A stretch of DNA of 64,000 nucleotides from an uncultured Clostridia bacterium (GCA_934121885.1 CAKOVH010000002.1:72336-136335); one strand, 5' to 3'. Positions 29,333-39,049 are shown, counted from the stretch's first letter. Notes: generated from the letters alone by a model not told the origin. Numbers and translations: made by a program.

Positions 29333-29505
29333 AATTAACTAATCTTCCTTTCAATCATTATTTATAATATTAGTATATTTATTTTTCTACAAAATATACT
29401 AAAATATTGTTACAAAAATTTGAAAAATTAGTAGAAATTTACATTAAAGTTATTAATAAAAAAATATATAATATTTGTGAAAAGTGACAACCAACACATA
29501 ATATA

Positions 29506-30332
29506 TCACTTGATCTTCTTTAAAAACTTTTTATTTTCTTTTTCTAATTGTTTTAAACTCTTTTTAGGCGTTGGTAATTCTTCTGGCATAGTTCCACCAT
29601 TTTTAGCAATTACTTCTCTTATATTTTTTCCAATGTTATAATGAGCTATATTTGCCTCATTTTCAGTTTGTATATTATCTTTTTTTAGTTTTGTTCTGTT
29701 TGTGATATTCTAAATAAATTTGCTATTAGTTCATCACTTCCCATATTGTCTAAAATATCTTCTCTATATCTTAACCCTTTTCTTTTAGCAATATCATCAG
29801 CTGTTTCTCCATTATATAATCCTCTATAACCATAATTATGAAATTTATTAAAGTTTTTAACTCCCGATTTTTTAGCAGTCTGATTAAGTGAATAATTTCC
29901 TTTTCTTGTTAAATCTCTTTGATAAATTCTTTTTTCATCTTCTGTTAGTGAGCTATATTCTTTTTCTGTAATTTCTTGTTTTCTAGTTTGAACTGCAAAA
30001 TATGTTTGAGCAAGAGCAATTACTTTTTTTCTACTGTCTCCATTTTGAGCTATTAAATAACAAGCATAACGAGATAATTTATAGTCTTCTATAAATTCTT
30101 CTTTTCCTTTTCCAGAAATTATTGGCTTCCTAACATCAGGAAAGCAATCTTTTGCTGAAATTCCACTGTTCTCACACGCTACTATTGCTTTTTTAATTAC
30201 TTTTTTAAAGTTTTCCCATTTAGAGTATTGCAAAATAGGCATAAGTTCTCTAGCATACCAAAATTCAACACCATTTTCATCAATATGTTTGATATTTTCA
30301 AATGATTCATTATTTTTTTCTACATTGTTCAA
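29506..30332 (-). pseudogene. dinD: DinD-like DNA-damage-inducible protein, frameshifted
   Basis: The product is a DinD family protein: FENIKHIDENGVEFWYARELMPILQY, then SGISAKDCFPDVRKPI and the RYACYLIAQNGDSRKKVIALAQTYF (BRO-N-like) core. The frame ends at about 29685 after ISQTEQN, but the next frame continues with a natural-looking tail: LKKDNIQTENEANIAHYNIG and then IREVIAKNGG to a TGA at 29506. Adding one A to the AAAA run near 29688-29691 joins both parts to 276 codons. DinD is SOS-induced in E. coli and is linked to RecA inhibition. TTG at 30332 is preceded by GGAG nine bases upstream; ATG codons at 30341 and 30347 are alternatives without a good site. The frameshift may be real or a base-calling error. 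Confidence 0.85.
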
Positions 30333-30468
30333 TAATATCATCTCCATTTCATAATATTTTATTTTATATACTATAAATACTATTATAAAACAAATGTTTG
30401 CAAAAGTCAATTATTTTATTTATTAAATTTTCATATTATTATTTAATATTTTGAATGGACAAAAAAAT

Positions 30469-30497
30469 GTACCTACTTTTATAAAAGTAGGTACTTT
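30469..30497 (-). terminator. Terminator-like hairpin downstream of the tRNA pair
   Basis: A 13-bp perfect stem (GTACCTACTTTTA and complement). On the minus strand it is followed by a run of seven T, so it can act as a second terminator for the tRNA transcript. Confidence 0.75.
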
Positions 30498-30533
30498 ATA
30501 AATTTATTAGATATTCGTTATATGTTTTCTAAA

Positions 30534-30571
30534 ACAAAAATATTATCAAAACAATAAAAGTCTTGATAATA
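30534..30571 (-). terminator. Terminator of the tRNA-Tyr transcript
   Basis: On the minus strand TATTATCAA pairs with TTGATAATA and is followed by TTTTTG, just after the tRNA-Tyr 3' end. Confidence 0.75.
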
Positions 30572-30575
30572 CTTA

Positions 30576-30661
30576 TGGTGGGCAGGGATGGATTCGAACC
30601 ATCGTACTCGTATGAGAACAGATTTACAGTCTGCCGCCTTTAGCCACTCGGCCACCTACCC
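30576..30661 (-). tRNA. tRNA-Tyr (anticodon GTA)
   Basis: On the minus strand an acceptor stem GGGTAGG/CCTGCCC, a D-arm, an anticodon arm with loop CTGTAAAT (anticodon GTA), a long class II variable arm and the T-loop TTCGAAT are visible. The CCA end is encoded. The length of 86 bases fits bacterial tRNA-Tyr. It is followed by two terminator-like hairpins and is cotranscribed with the CAT-anticodon tRNA upstream. Confidence 0.95.
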
Positions 30662-30684
30662 AAATATTAAGTTAAAAAAATAAA

Positions 30685-30761
30685 TGGTGCGCCCTCAAGG
30701 ATTCGAACCTTGGACCCACCGGTTATGAGCCGGTTGCTCTGACCAACTGAGCTAAGGGCGC
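30685..30761 (-). tRNA. tRNA with CAT anticodon, probably tRNA-Ile2 (lysidine) or elongator tRNA-Met
   Basis: A 77-base cloverleaf with acceptor GCGCCCT/AGGGCGC, D-arm, anticodon stem ACCGG/CCGGT with loop CTCATAA, T-arm and encoded CCA. A CAT anticodon can be initiator Met, elongator Met or Ile2. The acceptor lacks an initiator C1-A72 mismatch. C4, C5 and C6 in the acceptor stem match the determinants used by TilS, and the other CAT tRNA in the window (47.2 kb) looks like a standard elongator Met, so Ile2 is favoured here. Confidence 0.9.
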
Positions 30762-30837
30762 AACTCAATGCAAGTATTAGTATAAAACATTTATAGAAAT
30801 ATGTCAATACTTTTTCACAAAAAATTCACAGTAAATT

Positions 30838-30864
30838 TTAGCAATATATATTGACAATTGCTAA
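30838..30864 (+). promoter_or_regulatory. CIRCE-like operator 1 of the hrcA operon
   Basis: TTAGCAATA, 9 bases, AATTGCTAA. The half-site spacing and the TTAGCA...TGCTAA ends match the CIRCE element (TTAGCACTC-N9-GAGTGCTAA); the arms are complementary at 8 of 9 positions. It overlaps the -35 TTGACA at 30851. Confidence 0.75.
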
Positions 30865-30883
30865 AAATGGATATAATATATAT
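30851..30883 (+). promoter_or_regulatory. Promoter of hrcA-grpE-dnaK-dnaJ
   Basis: TTGACA at 30851-30856 and an AT-rich -10 (TATAATATATA) at about 30872-30880. The promoter is bracketed by two CIRCE-like sites. Confidence 0.65.
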
Positions 30884-30888
30884 AAAGT

Positions 30889-30915
30889 TTAGCAGTCAAT
30901 ACATGACATTGCTAA
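30889..30915 (+). promoter_or_regulatory. CIRCE-like operator 2 of the hrcA operon
   Basis: TTAGCAGTC, 9 bases, CATTGCTAA. Conserved outer six bases and N9 spacing; arms complementary at 7 of 9 positions. It lies between the -10 and the hrcA start, where HrcA would block transcription. Confidence 0.7.
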
Positions 30916-30929
30916 AAGAAGGTGTAAAA

Positions 30930-31932
30930 GTGGATAATAGAAAGAAAAAAATATTACAAGCAATTGTAGAAGAATACATTAACACAGCAGAACCAGTAAG
31001 CTCACGGAAGCATAGTAAAAAAATATGAACTAGATTTAAGTAGTGCAACAATAAGAAATGAAATGGCAGAACTTGAAAAAGCAGGTTATTTAGAAAAACC
31101 ACATACATCTAGTGGAAGAGTACCATCTGCCAAAGGATATCGTTTATATGTTAATGAATTATTAAATGACCAAAATATAAGTTTAGATGAAATAAAATAT
31201 ATCCAGTCAAAATTAGAAACAAGAGTTAATGAAATAGAAGAACTTACTAAAATTGCAACGAGTACATTATCTGAGGTTACACATTATACAACAGTAGCCA
31301 TTGGACCAAGAACTCAAATGCAAAATATAGAAGAAATAAAATTTGTGTTATTAGGAACAAGAATGCTAATGGCTGTAATATTAACTGATAGTGGAATTAT
31401 TAAAGAAAGCATTATAAAGTTTGATGAGGATATATCTAATGAGCAAGTAGAAACATTAAATTTCATATTTAATAACAAACTTAAAGGTAAGCCTTTAGAA
31501 GCAATAGATAAGCCACTAGAAGAATATATTTTCTCACATATGAATTATAGTTTAAATGTAATAAAACCAATTATGGAGCAATTAAAAAAGACTATAAATT
31601 ATGAAAATAAAATATATCTAGAAGGTGCCAACAAAGCTTTCGAGTTACCAGAGTTCAAGAGTTTGGATGTCGTTAAAAACTTTATAAATGTTATTGATCA
31701 AAAGGATATTGTAACCGATTTATTAAGTACAGGGTTTGCAGATGATATTAATGTTTATATTGGAAATGAGAATGAAAATGAACAGTTAAAAGACTTTAGT
31801 ATAGTTACATTTAAACATAGATATAAAAACAAAGACTTAGGAACAATAGGAATTATTGGACCAACTAGAATGGATTATTCAAAAGTTATTTCAGTTATGA
31901 AATATATCAGTAAAAAATTAAGTGGTGAATAA
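30930..31932 (+). pseudogene. hrcA: Heat-inducible transcription repressor HrcA, frameshifted as given
   Basis: HrcA is the CIRCE-binding repressor of the dnaK operon. A GTG at 30930 (GAAGG upstream) opens VDNRKKKILQAIVEEYINTA and continues to EPVSSR, then hits a TGA. Removing one A in the CGGAAGC run at about 31006-31009 restores the expected SIVKKYELDLSSATIRNEMA, which continues into the intact remainder from 31063 (LEKAGYLEKPHTSSGRVPSA and the GAF-like C-terminal domain). The restored protein has 333 aa, a normal length. Because the rest of the gene is unblemished and its operators are present, a sequencing or assembly error is likely, but a real inactivation would leave the chaperone operon derepressed. 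Confidence 0.9.
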
Positions 31933-31964
31933 TAATTTAATATATATAAGAAAGAAGGTATAAA

Positions 31965-32483
31965 ATGGCTGAAAAGAAGGAAAATAACAAAGAAGAACTT
32001 AAAGAAAATAACAAAAATAGTGATGAAATTATAGAATTAAAAAAAATAATTGATTCACAAAAAATTGAACTTGCAGAAACAGATGATAGACTAAAAAGAG
32101 TAGCAGCAGAGTTTGATAATTATAAAAAAAGAAGTACAAAAGAAAGAGAAACAATGCACAGCTCACTTGTATCAGACATTGTATCAGGTTTCTTACCTGT
32201 AGTTGATAACTTAGAAAAAGCATTACAAGCAAATACAGAAGATGAAAATTACAAACAAGGAATTGAACTTGTATTAAAACAATTTAAAGATGTACTTACA
32301 GCTAATGGAGTAAAAGAAATAGAGGCAGATACAGGTACACCATTTGATCCAGAATTGCACGAAGCAGTTGCATCTGTTGCAGATGAAAATCTTGGAGAAA
32401 AAGAAATTAAAGAAGTATACAGAAAAGGCTATATTATTGGTAGCAAAGTAATAAGACATTCTATGGTAGTTGTAGCAAACTAA
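31965..32483 (+). CDS. grpE: Nucleotide exchange factor GrpE
   Basis: A 172-aa GrpE, the ADP-ATP exchange factor for DnaK. The N-terminal 70 or so residues are a charged coiled coil (KKENNKEELKENNKNSDE), and the C-terminal beta domain has FDNYKKRSTKERE, ANGVKEIEADTGTPFDPELHEAV and VYRKGYIIGSKVIRHSMVVV, all typical. It is the second gene of the hrcA-grpE-dnaK-dnaJ operon, with AAGAAAGAAGG ahead of the ATG. Confidence 0.97.
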   Translation: MAEKKENNKEELKENNKNSDEIIELKKIIDSQKIELAETDDRLKRVAAEFDNYKKRSTKERETMHSSLVSDIVSGFLPVVDNLEKALQANTEDENYKQGIELVLKQFKDVLTANGVKEIEADTGTPFDPELHEAVASVADENLGEKEIKEVYRKGYIIGSKVIRHSMVVVAN

Positions 32484-32561
32484 GATATGTCTAAACAATG
32501 TTTTTAATTTTAATTTATATATAGACCAAATAGTAAGGTCAAAAGAAAGGAAGTTTTTTAT

Positions 32562-34412
32562 ATGGGAAAAATTATAGGAATCGATTTAGGAACAACAAAT
32601 TCATGTGTTGCAGTAATGGAAGGTGGAGAACCAGTTGTAATTCCTAATGCTGAAGGAAATAGAACAACACCATCAGTTGTTGCTTTTTCAAAAAATGGAG
32701 AAAGATTAGTAGGGCAAATTGCAAAACGTCAAGCTGTTACTAATCCAGATAACACAGTTATATCAATCAAAAGAGATATGGGAACAAATAGAAAAGTAAA
32801 AATAGAAGGTGACGAATTTTCACCACAAGAAATTTCAGCAATGATACTTCAAAAATTAAAAGCAGATGCTGAAAATTATTTAGGACAACAAGTAACACAA
32901 GCTGTTATCACAGTACCAGCATACTTTAGTGATAGCCAAAGACAAGCTACAAAAGATGCAGGAAAAATAGCAGGACTTGAAGTATTAAGAATTATTAATG
33001 AACCAACAGCAGCAGCGTTAGCATTTGGTATGGATAAAGAAGATCAAGATCAAAAAATTATGATTTACGATTTAGGTGGAGGAACATTTGATGTATCTAT
33101 TCTAGATATTGGTGATGGTGTATTTGAAGTCCTAGCAACAAACGGAAATACAAGACTTGGTGGAGATGACTTTGATGAAAGAATTATTAATTATTTAGTA
33201 GATGAATTCAAAAAATCAAATGGAATTGACTTAAGAACAGATAAAATGGCTATGCAACGTTTAAAGGAAGCAGCTGAAAAAGCTAAAATAGAGCTTTCAG
33301 GAATGCAACAAACACAAATTAACTTACCATTTATTACAGCAGATGCTAACGGACCAAAACACTTAGATGTTACATTAACAAGAGCAAAATTTGAAGAATT
33401 GATTAGTGACTTAATAGAAGCTACTAAAATACCAGTTCAAAACGCTTTAAAGGATGCAGGAATTACAGCTGCAGATTTACACAAAGTATTATTAGTTGGT
33501 GGATCTACAAGAGTTCCAGCTGTTCAAGAAGCAGTTAAAAAGATAACAGGAAAAGAACCAGATAAAGGAATTAACCCAGACGAATGTGTTGCTATTGGTG
33601 CAGCAATTCAAGGTGGTGTTCTTTCAGGAGATGTAAAAGACTTAGTATTATTAGACGTAACACCATTATCATTAGGTATTGAAACATTAGGTGGAGTATT
33701 TACAAAATTAATTGAAAGAAATACAACAATACCAACTAAGAAATCACAAGTATTCTCAACAGCAGCAGATGGACAAACAAGTGTTGAAATTCACGTTTTA
33801 CAAGGTGAAAGAGAAATGGCTGCATATAACAAAACATTAGGAAGATTCCAATTAACAGGAATTCCAGCAGCACCTCGTGGAGTACCTCAAATTGAAGTAA
33901 CATTCGATATTGATGCAAATGGTATAGTTCACGTATCTGCAAAAGATATGGCAACAGGAAACAGTCAACAAGTTGCAATTACAGCAAGCACAAACTTATC
34001 AGATGAAGATATCGATAAAGCTGTTAAAGATGCAGAAGCACATGCAGCAGAAGATAAAAAGAGAAAAGAAGAAATTGAAGTAAGAAATAATGCTGAAAGT
34101 TTAGTATATAATTGCCAAAAGACAATAAATGATTTAGGTGATAAGATTAGTGGAGAAGAAAAAGCTAAAGCTGAAACTGAAATTGAAAATGTTAAAAAGG
34201 CATTAGATGGAACAGATGTTGAAGCTATTAAATCTGCAACAGAAAAATTAACAACAGTATTTTATTCTATATCTGAAAAACTATATTCTCAAACTGCAGG
34301 TGCTGCAAATGCCGGACAAGAAGGAACTGCAAATACAGAAGGACCAAAAGCTGATGCAAATGGAAATGTATATGATACAGATTACAAAGTTGAAGGCGAA
34401 GATAATAAATAA
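32562..34412 (+). CDS. dnaK: Chaperone DnaK (Hsp70)
   Basis: A 616-aa Hsp70 of normal length. Signatures are IGIDLGTTNSCVAVMEGG at the N-terminus, IYDLGGGTFDVSILDIG, and VLLVGGSTRVPAVQE in the ATPase domain, the linker VLLDVTPLSLGIET, the substrate-binding domain and a helical lid ending in a Gly/Ala/Asn-rich tail. It folds nascent and stress-denatured proteins with DnaJ and GrpE, whose genes flank it. AAAGGAAG precedes the ATG. Confidence 0.99.
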   Translation: MGKIIGIDLGTTNSCVAVMEGGEPVVIPNAEGNRTTPSVVAFSKNGERLVGQIAKRQAVTNPDNTVISIKRDMGTNRKVKIEGDEFSPQEISAMILQKLKADAENYLGQQVTQAVITVPAYFSDSQRQATKDAGKIAGLEVLRIINEPTAAALAFGMDKEDQDQKIMIYDLGGGTFDVSILDIGDGVFEVLATNGNTRLGGDDFDERIINYLVDEFKKSNGIDLRTDKMAMQRLKEAAEKAKIELSGMQQTQINLPFITADANGPKHLDVTLTRAKFEELISDLIEATKIPVQNALKDAGITAADLHKVLLVGGSTRVPAVQEAVKKITGKEPDKGINPDECVAIGAAIQGGVLSGDVKDLVLLDVTPLSLGIETLGGVFTKLIERNTTIPTKKSQVFSTAADGQTSVEIHVLQGEREMAAYNKTLGRFQLTGIPAAPRGVPQIEVTFDIDANGIVHVSAKDMATGNSQQVAITASTNLSDEDIDKAVKDAEAHAAEDKKRKEEIEVRNNAESLVYNCQKTINDLGDKISGEEKAKAETEIENVKKALDGTDVEAIKSATEKLTTVFYSISEKLYSQTAGAANAGQEGTANTEGPKADANGNVYDTDYKVEGEDNK

Positions 34413-34503
34413 TTAAATGCAAATAAAGGGAAGTGAGAGGTAAATGCTTCTCACTTTCTACATAATATAAACAAAATACAAATGTTTATAGGAAGGGTAT
34501 AAA

Positions 34504-35667
34504 ATGGCAAATAAGGACTATTATGAAATATTAGGAGTTGAAAAAACTGCAACAGATGAGGAATTAAAAAAAGCATATAGAAAGCTTGCAAAGAAATATC
34601 ATCCTGATGCAAATCCTGATAATAAAAAGGAAGCAGAGGCTAAGTTTAAAGAGGTTAATGAGGCATATGAAACATTGTCTAATCCTCAAAAAAGACAAAT
34701 GTATGATAGATTTGGAACAGCTGATCCACAAGGATTTGGAGGAGCTGGAGGCCCATTTGGAGGTCAAAATGGATACTATTCATATTCAACATCTGGTTTT
34801 GATGGATTTAGTGATTTTGGAGACTTAGGAGATATTTTTTCATCAATTTTTGGTGGAGGATTTTCTGGAAGAAGTTCTTCAAGAACAAGTCAAGGACCTA
34901 GAAAAGGAGCTGATTTAAGGTATGACTTAGAGATAAGTTTTGAAGAAGCTTTTTTAGGAACAGAAAGATATGTAAATATTAATAGAAATGAAACTTGCCA
35001 AACCTGCCATGGTGAAGGTGCTAAACCTGGTACATCAAAACAAAAATGTAGTGTGTGTGGTGGAACAGGTCAAATAAAGCAAACTCAAACAACAATATTA
35101 GGACAAATGCAAACTGTAAAAACTTGCTCAAATTGTAATGGAACAGGTGAAATAATTCCTGACCCATGTATGGATTGTAAAGGAAAAGGAACAGTAAGAA
35201 AACAAATTAGAATTTCTGTAAAAATACCAGCAGGTATTGATGAGAATCAGACTATTGTTTTAAGAGGAGAAGGAGAACCAGGAGAAAAGGGTGGACCAAA
35301 AGGAGACTTATACATAACTGTCCATTTAAAAAAGCATTCTATATATACAAGAAAAGGTCAAGATGTATACTGTGAGGTACCAATAACATTTACCCAGGCA
35401 ACATTAGGTGCAGATCTTGTTATTCCAATGGTTGATGGAAGTAAGGAAACTTACCGTATTCCAGAAGGAACACAAAGTGGAACTAAATTTACAATAAGAT
35501 CAAAAGGATTTAAGAACTTAAATACTGGTTCACAAGGAAGTTTTATATTCACAGTTATTGTTCAAATTCCAAAGAGATTATCTAAAGAACAAAGAGATAT
35601 TTTAGTAGAACTTGCAAAAACTATGAATGAACAACCACCTATAAAGAAAAGAGGAATTTTTGGGTAA
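34504..35667 (+). CDS. dnaJ: Chaperone DnaJ (Hsp40)
   Basis: A 387-aa type I Hsp40. The J domain (about 1-70) contains the HPD motif in KKYHPDANPD. A Gly/Phe-rich region (about 75-130) is followed by the zinc-binding domain with four CxxCxGxG repeats (CQTCHGEG, CSVCGGTG, CSNCNGTG, CMDCKGKG). The C-terminal substrate-binding domains follow. It stimulates the DnaK ATPase. It ends the heat-shock operon; a strong terminator lies 15 bases after the stop. Confidence 0.98.
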   Translation: MANKDYYEILGVEKTATDEELKKAYRKLAKKYHPDANPDNKKEAEAKFKEVNEAYETLSNPQKRQMYDRFGTADPQGFGGAGGPFGGQNGYYSYSTSGFDGFSDFGDLGDIFSSIFGGGFSGRSSSRTSQGPRKGADLRYDLEISFEEAFLGTERYVNINRNETCQTCHGEGAKPGTSKQKCSVCGGTGQIKQTQTTILGQMQTVKTCSNCNGTGEIIPDPCMDCKGKGTVRKQIRISVKIPAGIDENQTIVLRGEGEPGEKGGPKGDLYITVHLKKHSIYTRKGQDVYCEVPITFTQATLGADLVIPMVDGSKETYRIPEGTQSGTKFTIRSKGFKNLNTGSQGSFIFTVIVQIPKRLSKEQRDILVELAKTMNEQPPIKKRGIFG

Positions 35668-35682
35668 ACTAAATATTGACAA

Positions 35683-35710
35683 AAAAGTGTAGAATTCTAC
35701 ACTTTTTTTG
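35683..35710 (+). terminator. Terminator of the dnaK operon
   Basis: A perfect palindromic stem (AAAAGTGTAGAATTCTACACTTTT) followed by more T. Confidence 0.9.
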
Positions 35711-35761
35711 CATATTATATATTAATAGTATCAATTTTGATGCTATTAGGGGGTGGCAAAT

Positions 35762-36001
35762 ATGTTTGACAATGATTGTTATTGTAAACCAAATAGAGCA
35801 TGCTCTAAGCCAGTTATTGCATTAATTATTGCGTTAATTACATTTGTAGTGGGTATACTTGTAGGAGCTTTAACAGGAATATTTTCTGCTTTAGGCTTAG
35901 GTGCATTTGTAGCAATACTTGCAATTTTAATTATACTATTAATAATACAAATAATTTTAGCAATATGCTGTATAAAGCCAAAACATGATAAATGCTGTTA
36001 A
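35762..36001 (+). CDS. Small Cys-rich membrane protein, unrecognised
   Basis: A 79-aa protein. The N-terminus is Cys-rich (DNDCYCKPNRACSK), two hydrophobic segments cover about residues 18-44 and 47-69, and the C-terminus carries CCIKPKHDKCC. The cysteine pairs at both ends would lie on the same side of the membrane and might bind metal or form disulfides. I see no known family. ATG 35762 is chosen because AGGGGGTGG is seven bases upstream; an upstream GTG overlaps that site. A terminator follows. Confidence 0.75.
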   Translation: MFDNDCYCKPNRACSKPVIALIIALITFVVGILVGALTGIFSALGLGAFVAILAILIILLIIQIILAICCIKPKHDKCC

Positions 36002-36008
36002 TAAAATG

Positions 36009-36044
36009 AAAAAAGGATATACTAAAACGTATATCCTTTTTTAT
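36009..36044. terminator. Bidirectional terminator between the small membrane gene and pflA
   Basis: AAAAAAGGATATAC pairs with GTATATCCTTTTTT across a short loop between convergent genes. Confidence 0.85.
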
Positions 36045-36048
36045 TTAT

Positions 36049-36774
36049 TTAAATTAAATTCCGTAAAATTTGTTTTGCTCTTTGAACATCTTCACTTGTT
36101 GCAGTAGGAACTCCTTCTAATTCGTATTTACATCCAAGTTCGCTCCATTTAAATTTACCTAAGTCATGATAAGGAAGAATTTCTATTTTCTTAACAGTTT
36201 TTAATTCTGAAATAAATTCTTTTAAATTTTTTAGGTCTTCTTCTTTATCTGTATAACCAGGCACTAATACTTGCCTAATCCACATATCTTTACCATGTTC
36301 ACTTAAATATCTTGCAAATTCTAACTCTTTTTTGTTAGAAACGCCTGTTAAGTCTTTGCAGATTTCGTCATTAATACATTTTATATCTAATAAAAATAAA
36401 TCAGTTAAATCAATTAATTTTTTTAGATTTTCAGTAATTGTAAAGGAACCAGAAGTATCAATTGCAGTATGAATTTTGTTTTCTTTTAATTTTGTGAATA
36501 GCTCTATTAAAAAATCTAGTTGTAAAAGAGGTTCTCCACCGCTAACAGTAACTCCTCCATCAGATACTGAAAAATAATTTTTGTATCTCAATATTTTGGC
36601 AACAAGTTCGTCTGATGTATATTCCATACCACCATTTAAATCCCATGTGTCTCTGTTATGACAGTATTTACAACGAAGTGCACAACCCTGCATAAATATA
36701 ACAAATCTAAGACCAGGACCATCAACTGCACCAAATGATTCAAAAGAGTGAACTCTTGCAATTCTTTGTTCCAT
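36049..36774 (-). CDS. pflA: Pyruvate formate-lyase activating enzyme
   Basis: A 241-aa radical SAM enzyme that abstracts a hydrogen from a glycine of PflB to make the catalytic glycyl radical. The CxxxCxxC cluster motif is in GCALRCKYCHNRDTW near residue 30-40, followed by the SAM-binding GGVTVSGGEPLLQ. The start ATG has AGGAGG upstream. It lies 31 bases after pflB, as in the pflBA operons of many anaerobes, so the two are cotranscribed on the minus strand. Confidence 0.97.
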   Translation of the reverse strand: MEQRIARVHSFESFGAVDGPGLRFVIFMQGCALRCKYCHNRDTWDLNGGMEYTSDELVAKILRYKNYFSVSDGGVTVSGGEPLLQLDFLIELFTKLKENKIHTAIDTSGSFTITENLKKLIDLTDLFLLDIKCINDEICKDLTGVSNKKELEFARYLSEHGKDMWIRQVLVPGYTDKEEDLKNLKEFISELKTVKKIEILPYHDLGKFKWSELGCKYELEGVPTATSEDVQRAKQILRNLI

Positions 36775-36805
36775 TACATTTCCTCCTAAGGTTAATTAGC
36801 TTATA

Positions 36806-39049
36806 TTAGATTCTTTCATGAATTGTTCTATGAATAACGTCTAATTGTTGTTCTCTTGTTAATTTTATAAAGTTTACAGCATATCCAGAAACACGAATTG
36901 TTAATTGTGGGTAGTTTTCTGGATGTTCCATAGCATCTAATAAAAGTTCTCTGTTAAATACGTTAACATTTATATGATGACCTGTTTGTTTAAAGTATCC
37001 ATCTAACATACTTACTAAGTTATTTACTTTTGTATCTTCATCTTTTCCAAGTGCAGCAGGTGTAATAGAGAATGTAAAAGAAATACCATCTTCAGAGTAT
37101 TCATATGGAAGTTTTGCAATTGTGTTCATTACTGATAATGCACCATTTGTGTCTCTTCCGTGAAGTGGGTTTGCACCTGGTCCAAAAGGTTCTCCTGCAC
37201 GTCTTCCATCAGGAGTATTACCTGTATTTTTACCATATACAACGTTTGAAGTAATTGTAAGAATTGATAATGTGTGTTTAGATCCTCTGTATGTGTGATG
37301 TTTTTGTAGTTTTCTTAAGAATGTTTTTACAACATCAACAGCTATACTATCTACTCTATCATCATCATTTCCGTATTTTGGAAAATCTCCTTCAACTTCA
37401 TAATCAACAGCAAGTCCAGTTTCATCTCTTATAACTTTTACTTTAGCGTATTTAATTGCAGAAAGTGAATCAGCAACTACTGATAATCCAGCAATACCAC
37501 ATGCCATTGTTCTAACAATATCTTCATCTCTATCATGTAAAGCCATTTCTAATGCTTCATATGAATATTTATCATGCATATAATGAATAGCATTTAATGC
37601 TTTTATATATATTTTTGCAACATAATCCATCATATTATCAAATTTTTCCATAACTTCATCATAATCTAGATATTCTGAAGTAATAGGTTGGAATTTTGGA
37701 GCTACTTGTTTACCACTGTTTTCATCTCTACCACCATTAATAGCGTATAGTAATGTTTTAGCAAGGTTTGCTCTTGCTCCAAAGAATTGCATTTGTTTAC
37801 CAATCTTCATTGCAGATACACAACATGCAATACCATAATCATCACCAAGTGTTATTCTCATTAAATCATCATTTTCATATTGAATAGATGATGTTCTAAT
37901 AGAAATATCAGCACAGAACTTTTTAAATCCTTCTGGTAAACGATTTGACCATAAAACTGTTAGGTTTGGTTCTGGTGCAGGACCTAAGTTATCAAGTGTA
38001 TGAAGAACTCTAAAAGAGTTTTTAGTAACTAATGTTCTTCCATCAACACCCATACCACCAATGCTTTCAGTTACCCAAACTGGATCTCCACTAAATAGAG
38101 CATTATATTCAGGAGCTCTTAAGAATCTAACAAGTCTTAATTTCATAATGAAATGATCCATTAATTCTTGAGCTTGTTCTTCTGTTAAAGTACCATTTTC
38201 TAAGTCTCTTTCGATAAATATATCTAAGAATGTAGATGTTCTACCTAAACTCATAGCAGCACCATTTTGATCTTTTACAGCACCTAAATATCCAAAGTAT
38301 AACCATTGAATAGCTTCTTTAGCATTTGAAGCAGGAACTGATATATCAAAGCCATATTTTTCAGCCATTTTCTTTAAATCAGTTAAGGCTGTTATTTGGT
38401 CAGCTATTTCTTCACGTCTTCTAATAACATCTTCTGTAAATTCTGGAGTATCTAATACTTCTAAATCTACTTTCTTTTGAGCAATTAGTGCATCTACACC
38501 ATATAGGGCAACACGTCTGTAATCTCCAATAATTCTTCCACGACCATATCCGTCAGGTAAACCTGTAATTAAGTGAGAACTTCTTGCAGCTCTTATATCA
38601 GGTGTATAAACTTGGAAAACACCATCATTATGTGTTTTTCTTAAGTTATGATAAATATATTCTGTTTCAGGGTCTACTTTAAATCCATAGCTTTCTGCAG
38701 ATTTTTCTACAATACGAATACCACCATTTGGCATAATAGCTCTTTTTAAAGGTGCATCTGTTTGAACACCAACGATTTCTTCTAAGTTCTTATCAATATA
38801 TCCAGCCTCATAAGCATTTATTGAAGAAGGAGTTTTGCAATCAGCATCTAAAACGCCACCATTTTCTCTTTCTTTTTTATAAAGCTCTAAAACTTCATCC
38901 CATATTTTTTTAGTTTTTTCAGTTGGACCAGCTAAAAATTTGCTGTCTCCTTCATAAGGTGTATAGTTGTTTTGGATAAAACCTCTAACATCAATTTCTT
39001 TTGTCCATTCTCCGGCTTTATTAAAGCCATCCCATTGTTTAAAATCCAT
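36806..39049 (-). CDS. pflB: Formate C-acetyltransferase (pyruvate formate-lyase)
   Basis: A 747-aa glycyl-radical enzyme that converts pyruvate and CoA to acetyl-CoA and formate. The two adjacent catalytic cysteines are in GIACCVSAM, and the radical glycine is in RVSGYAVNFIKLTREQQLDVI close to the C-terminus. The start ATG at 39049 is placed by AAGGAGG six bases upstream; an earlier in-frame start at 39073 has no site. Together with PFOR this gives the cell two anaerobic routes from pyruvate to acetyl-CoA. Confidence 0.98.
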   Translation of the reverse strand: MDFKQWDGFNKAGEWTKEIDVRGFIQNNYTPYEGDSKFLAGPTEKTKKIWDEVLELYKKERENGGVLDADCKTPSSINAYEAGYIDKNLEEIVGVQTDAPLKRAIMPNGGIRIVEKSAESYGFKVDPETEYIYHNLRKTHNDGVFQVYTPDIRAARSSHLITGLPDGYGRGRIIGDYRRVALYGVDALIAQKKVDLEVLDTPEFTEDVIRRREEIADQITALTDLKKMAEKYGFDISVPASNAKEAIQWLYFGYLGAVKDQNGAAMSLGRTSTFLDIFIERDLENGTLTEEQAQELMDHFIMKLRLVRFLRAPEYNALFSGDPVWVTESIGGMGVDGRTLVTKNSFRVLHTLDNLGPAPEPNLTVLWSNRLPEGFKKFCADISIRTSSIQYENDDLMRITLGDDYGIACCVSAMKIGKQMQFFGARANLAKTLLYAINGGRDENSGKQVAPKFQPITSEYLDYDEVMEKFDNMMDYVAKIYIKALNAIHYMHDKYSYEALEMALHDRDEDIVRTMACGIAGLSVVADSLSAIKYAKVKVIRDETGLAVDYEVEGDFPKYGNDDDRVDSIAVDVVKTFLRKLQKHHTYRGSKHTLSILTITSNVVYGKNTGNTPDGRRAGEPFGPGANPLHGRDTNGALSVMNTIAKLPYEYSEDGISFTFSITPAALGKDEDTKVNNLVSMLDGYFKQTGHHINVNVFNRELLLDAMEHPENYPQLTIRVSGYAVNFIKLTREQQLDVIHRTIHERI

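Noticed and set aside
32484..32561. A separate promoter for dnaK
   Set aside because: No convincing -35/-10 pair or CIRCE site lies between grpE and dnaK; the operon promoter ahead of hrcA is sufficient.
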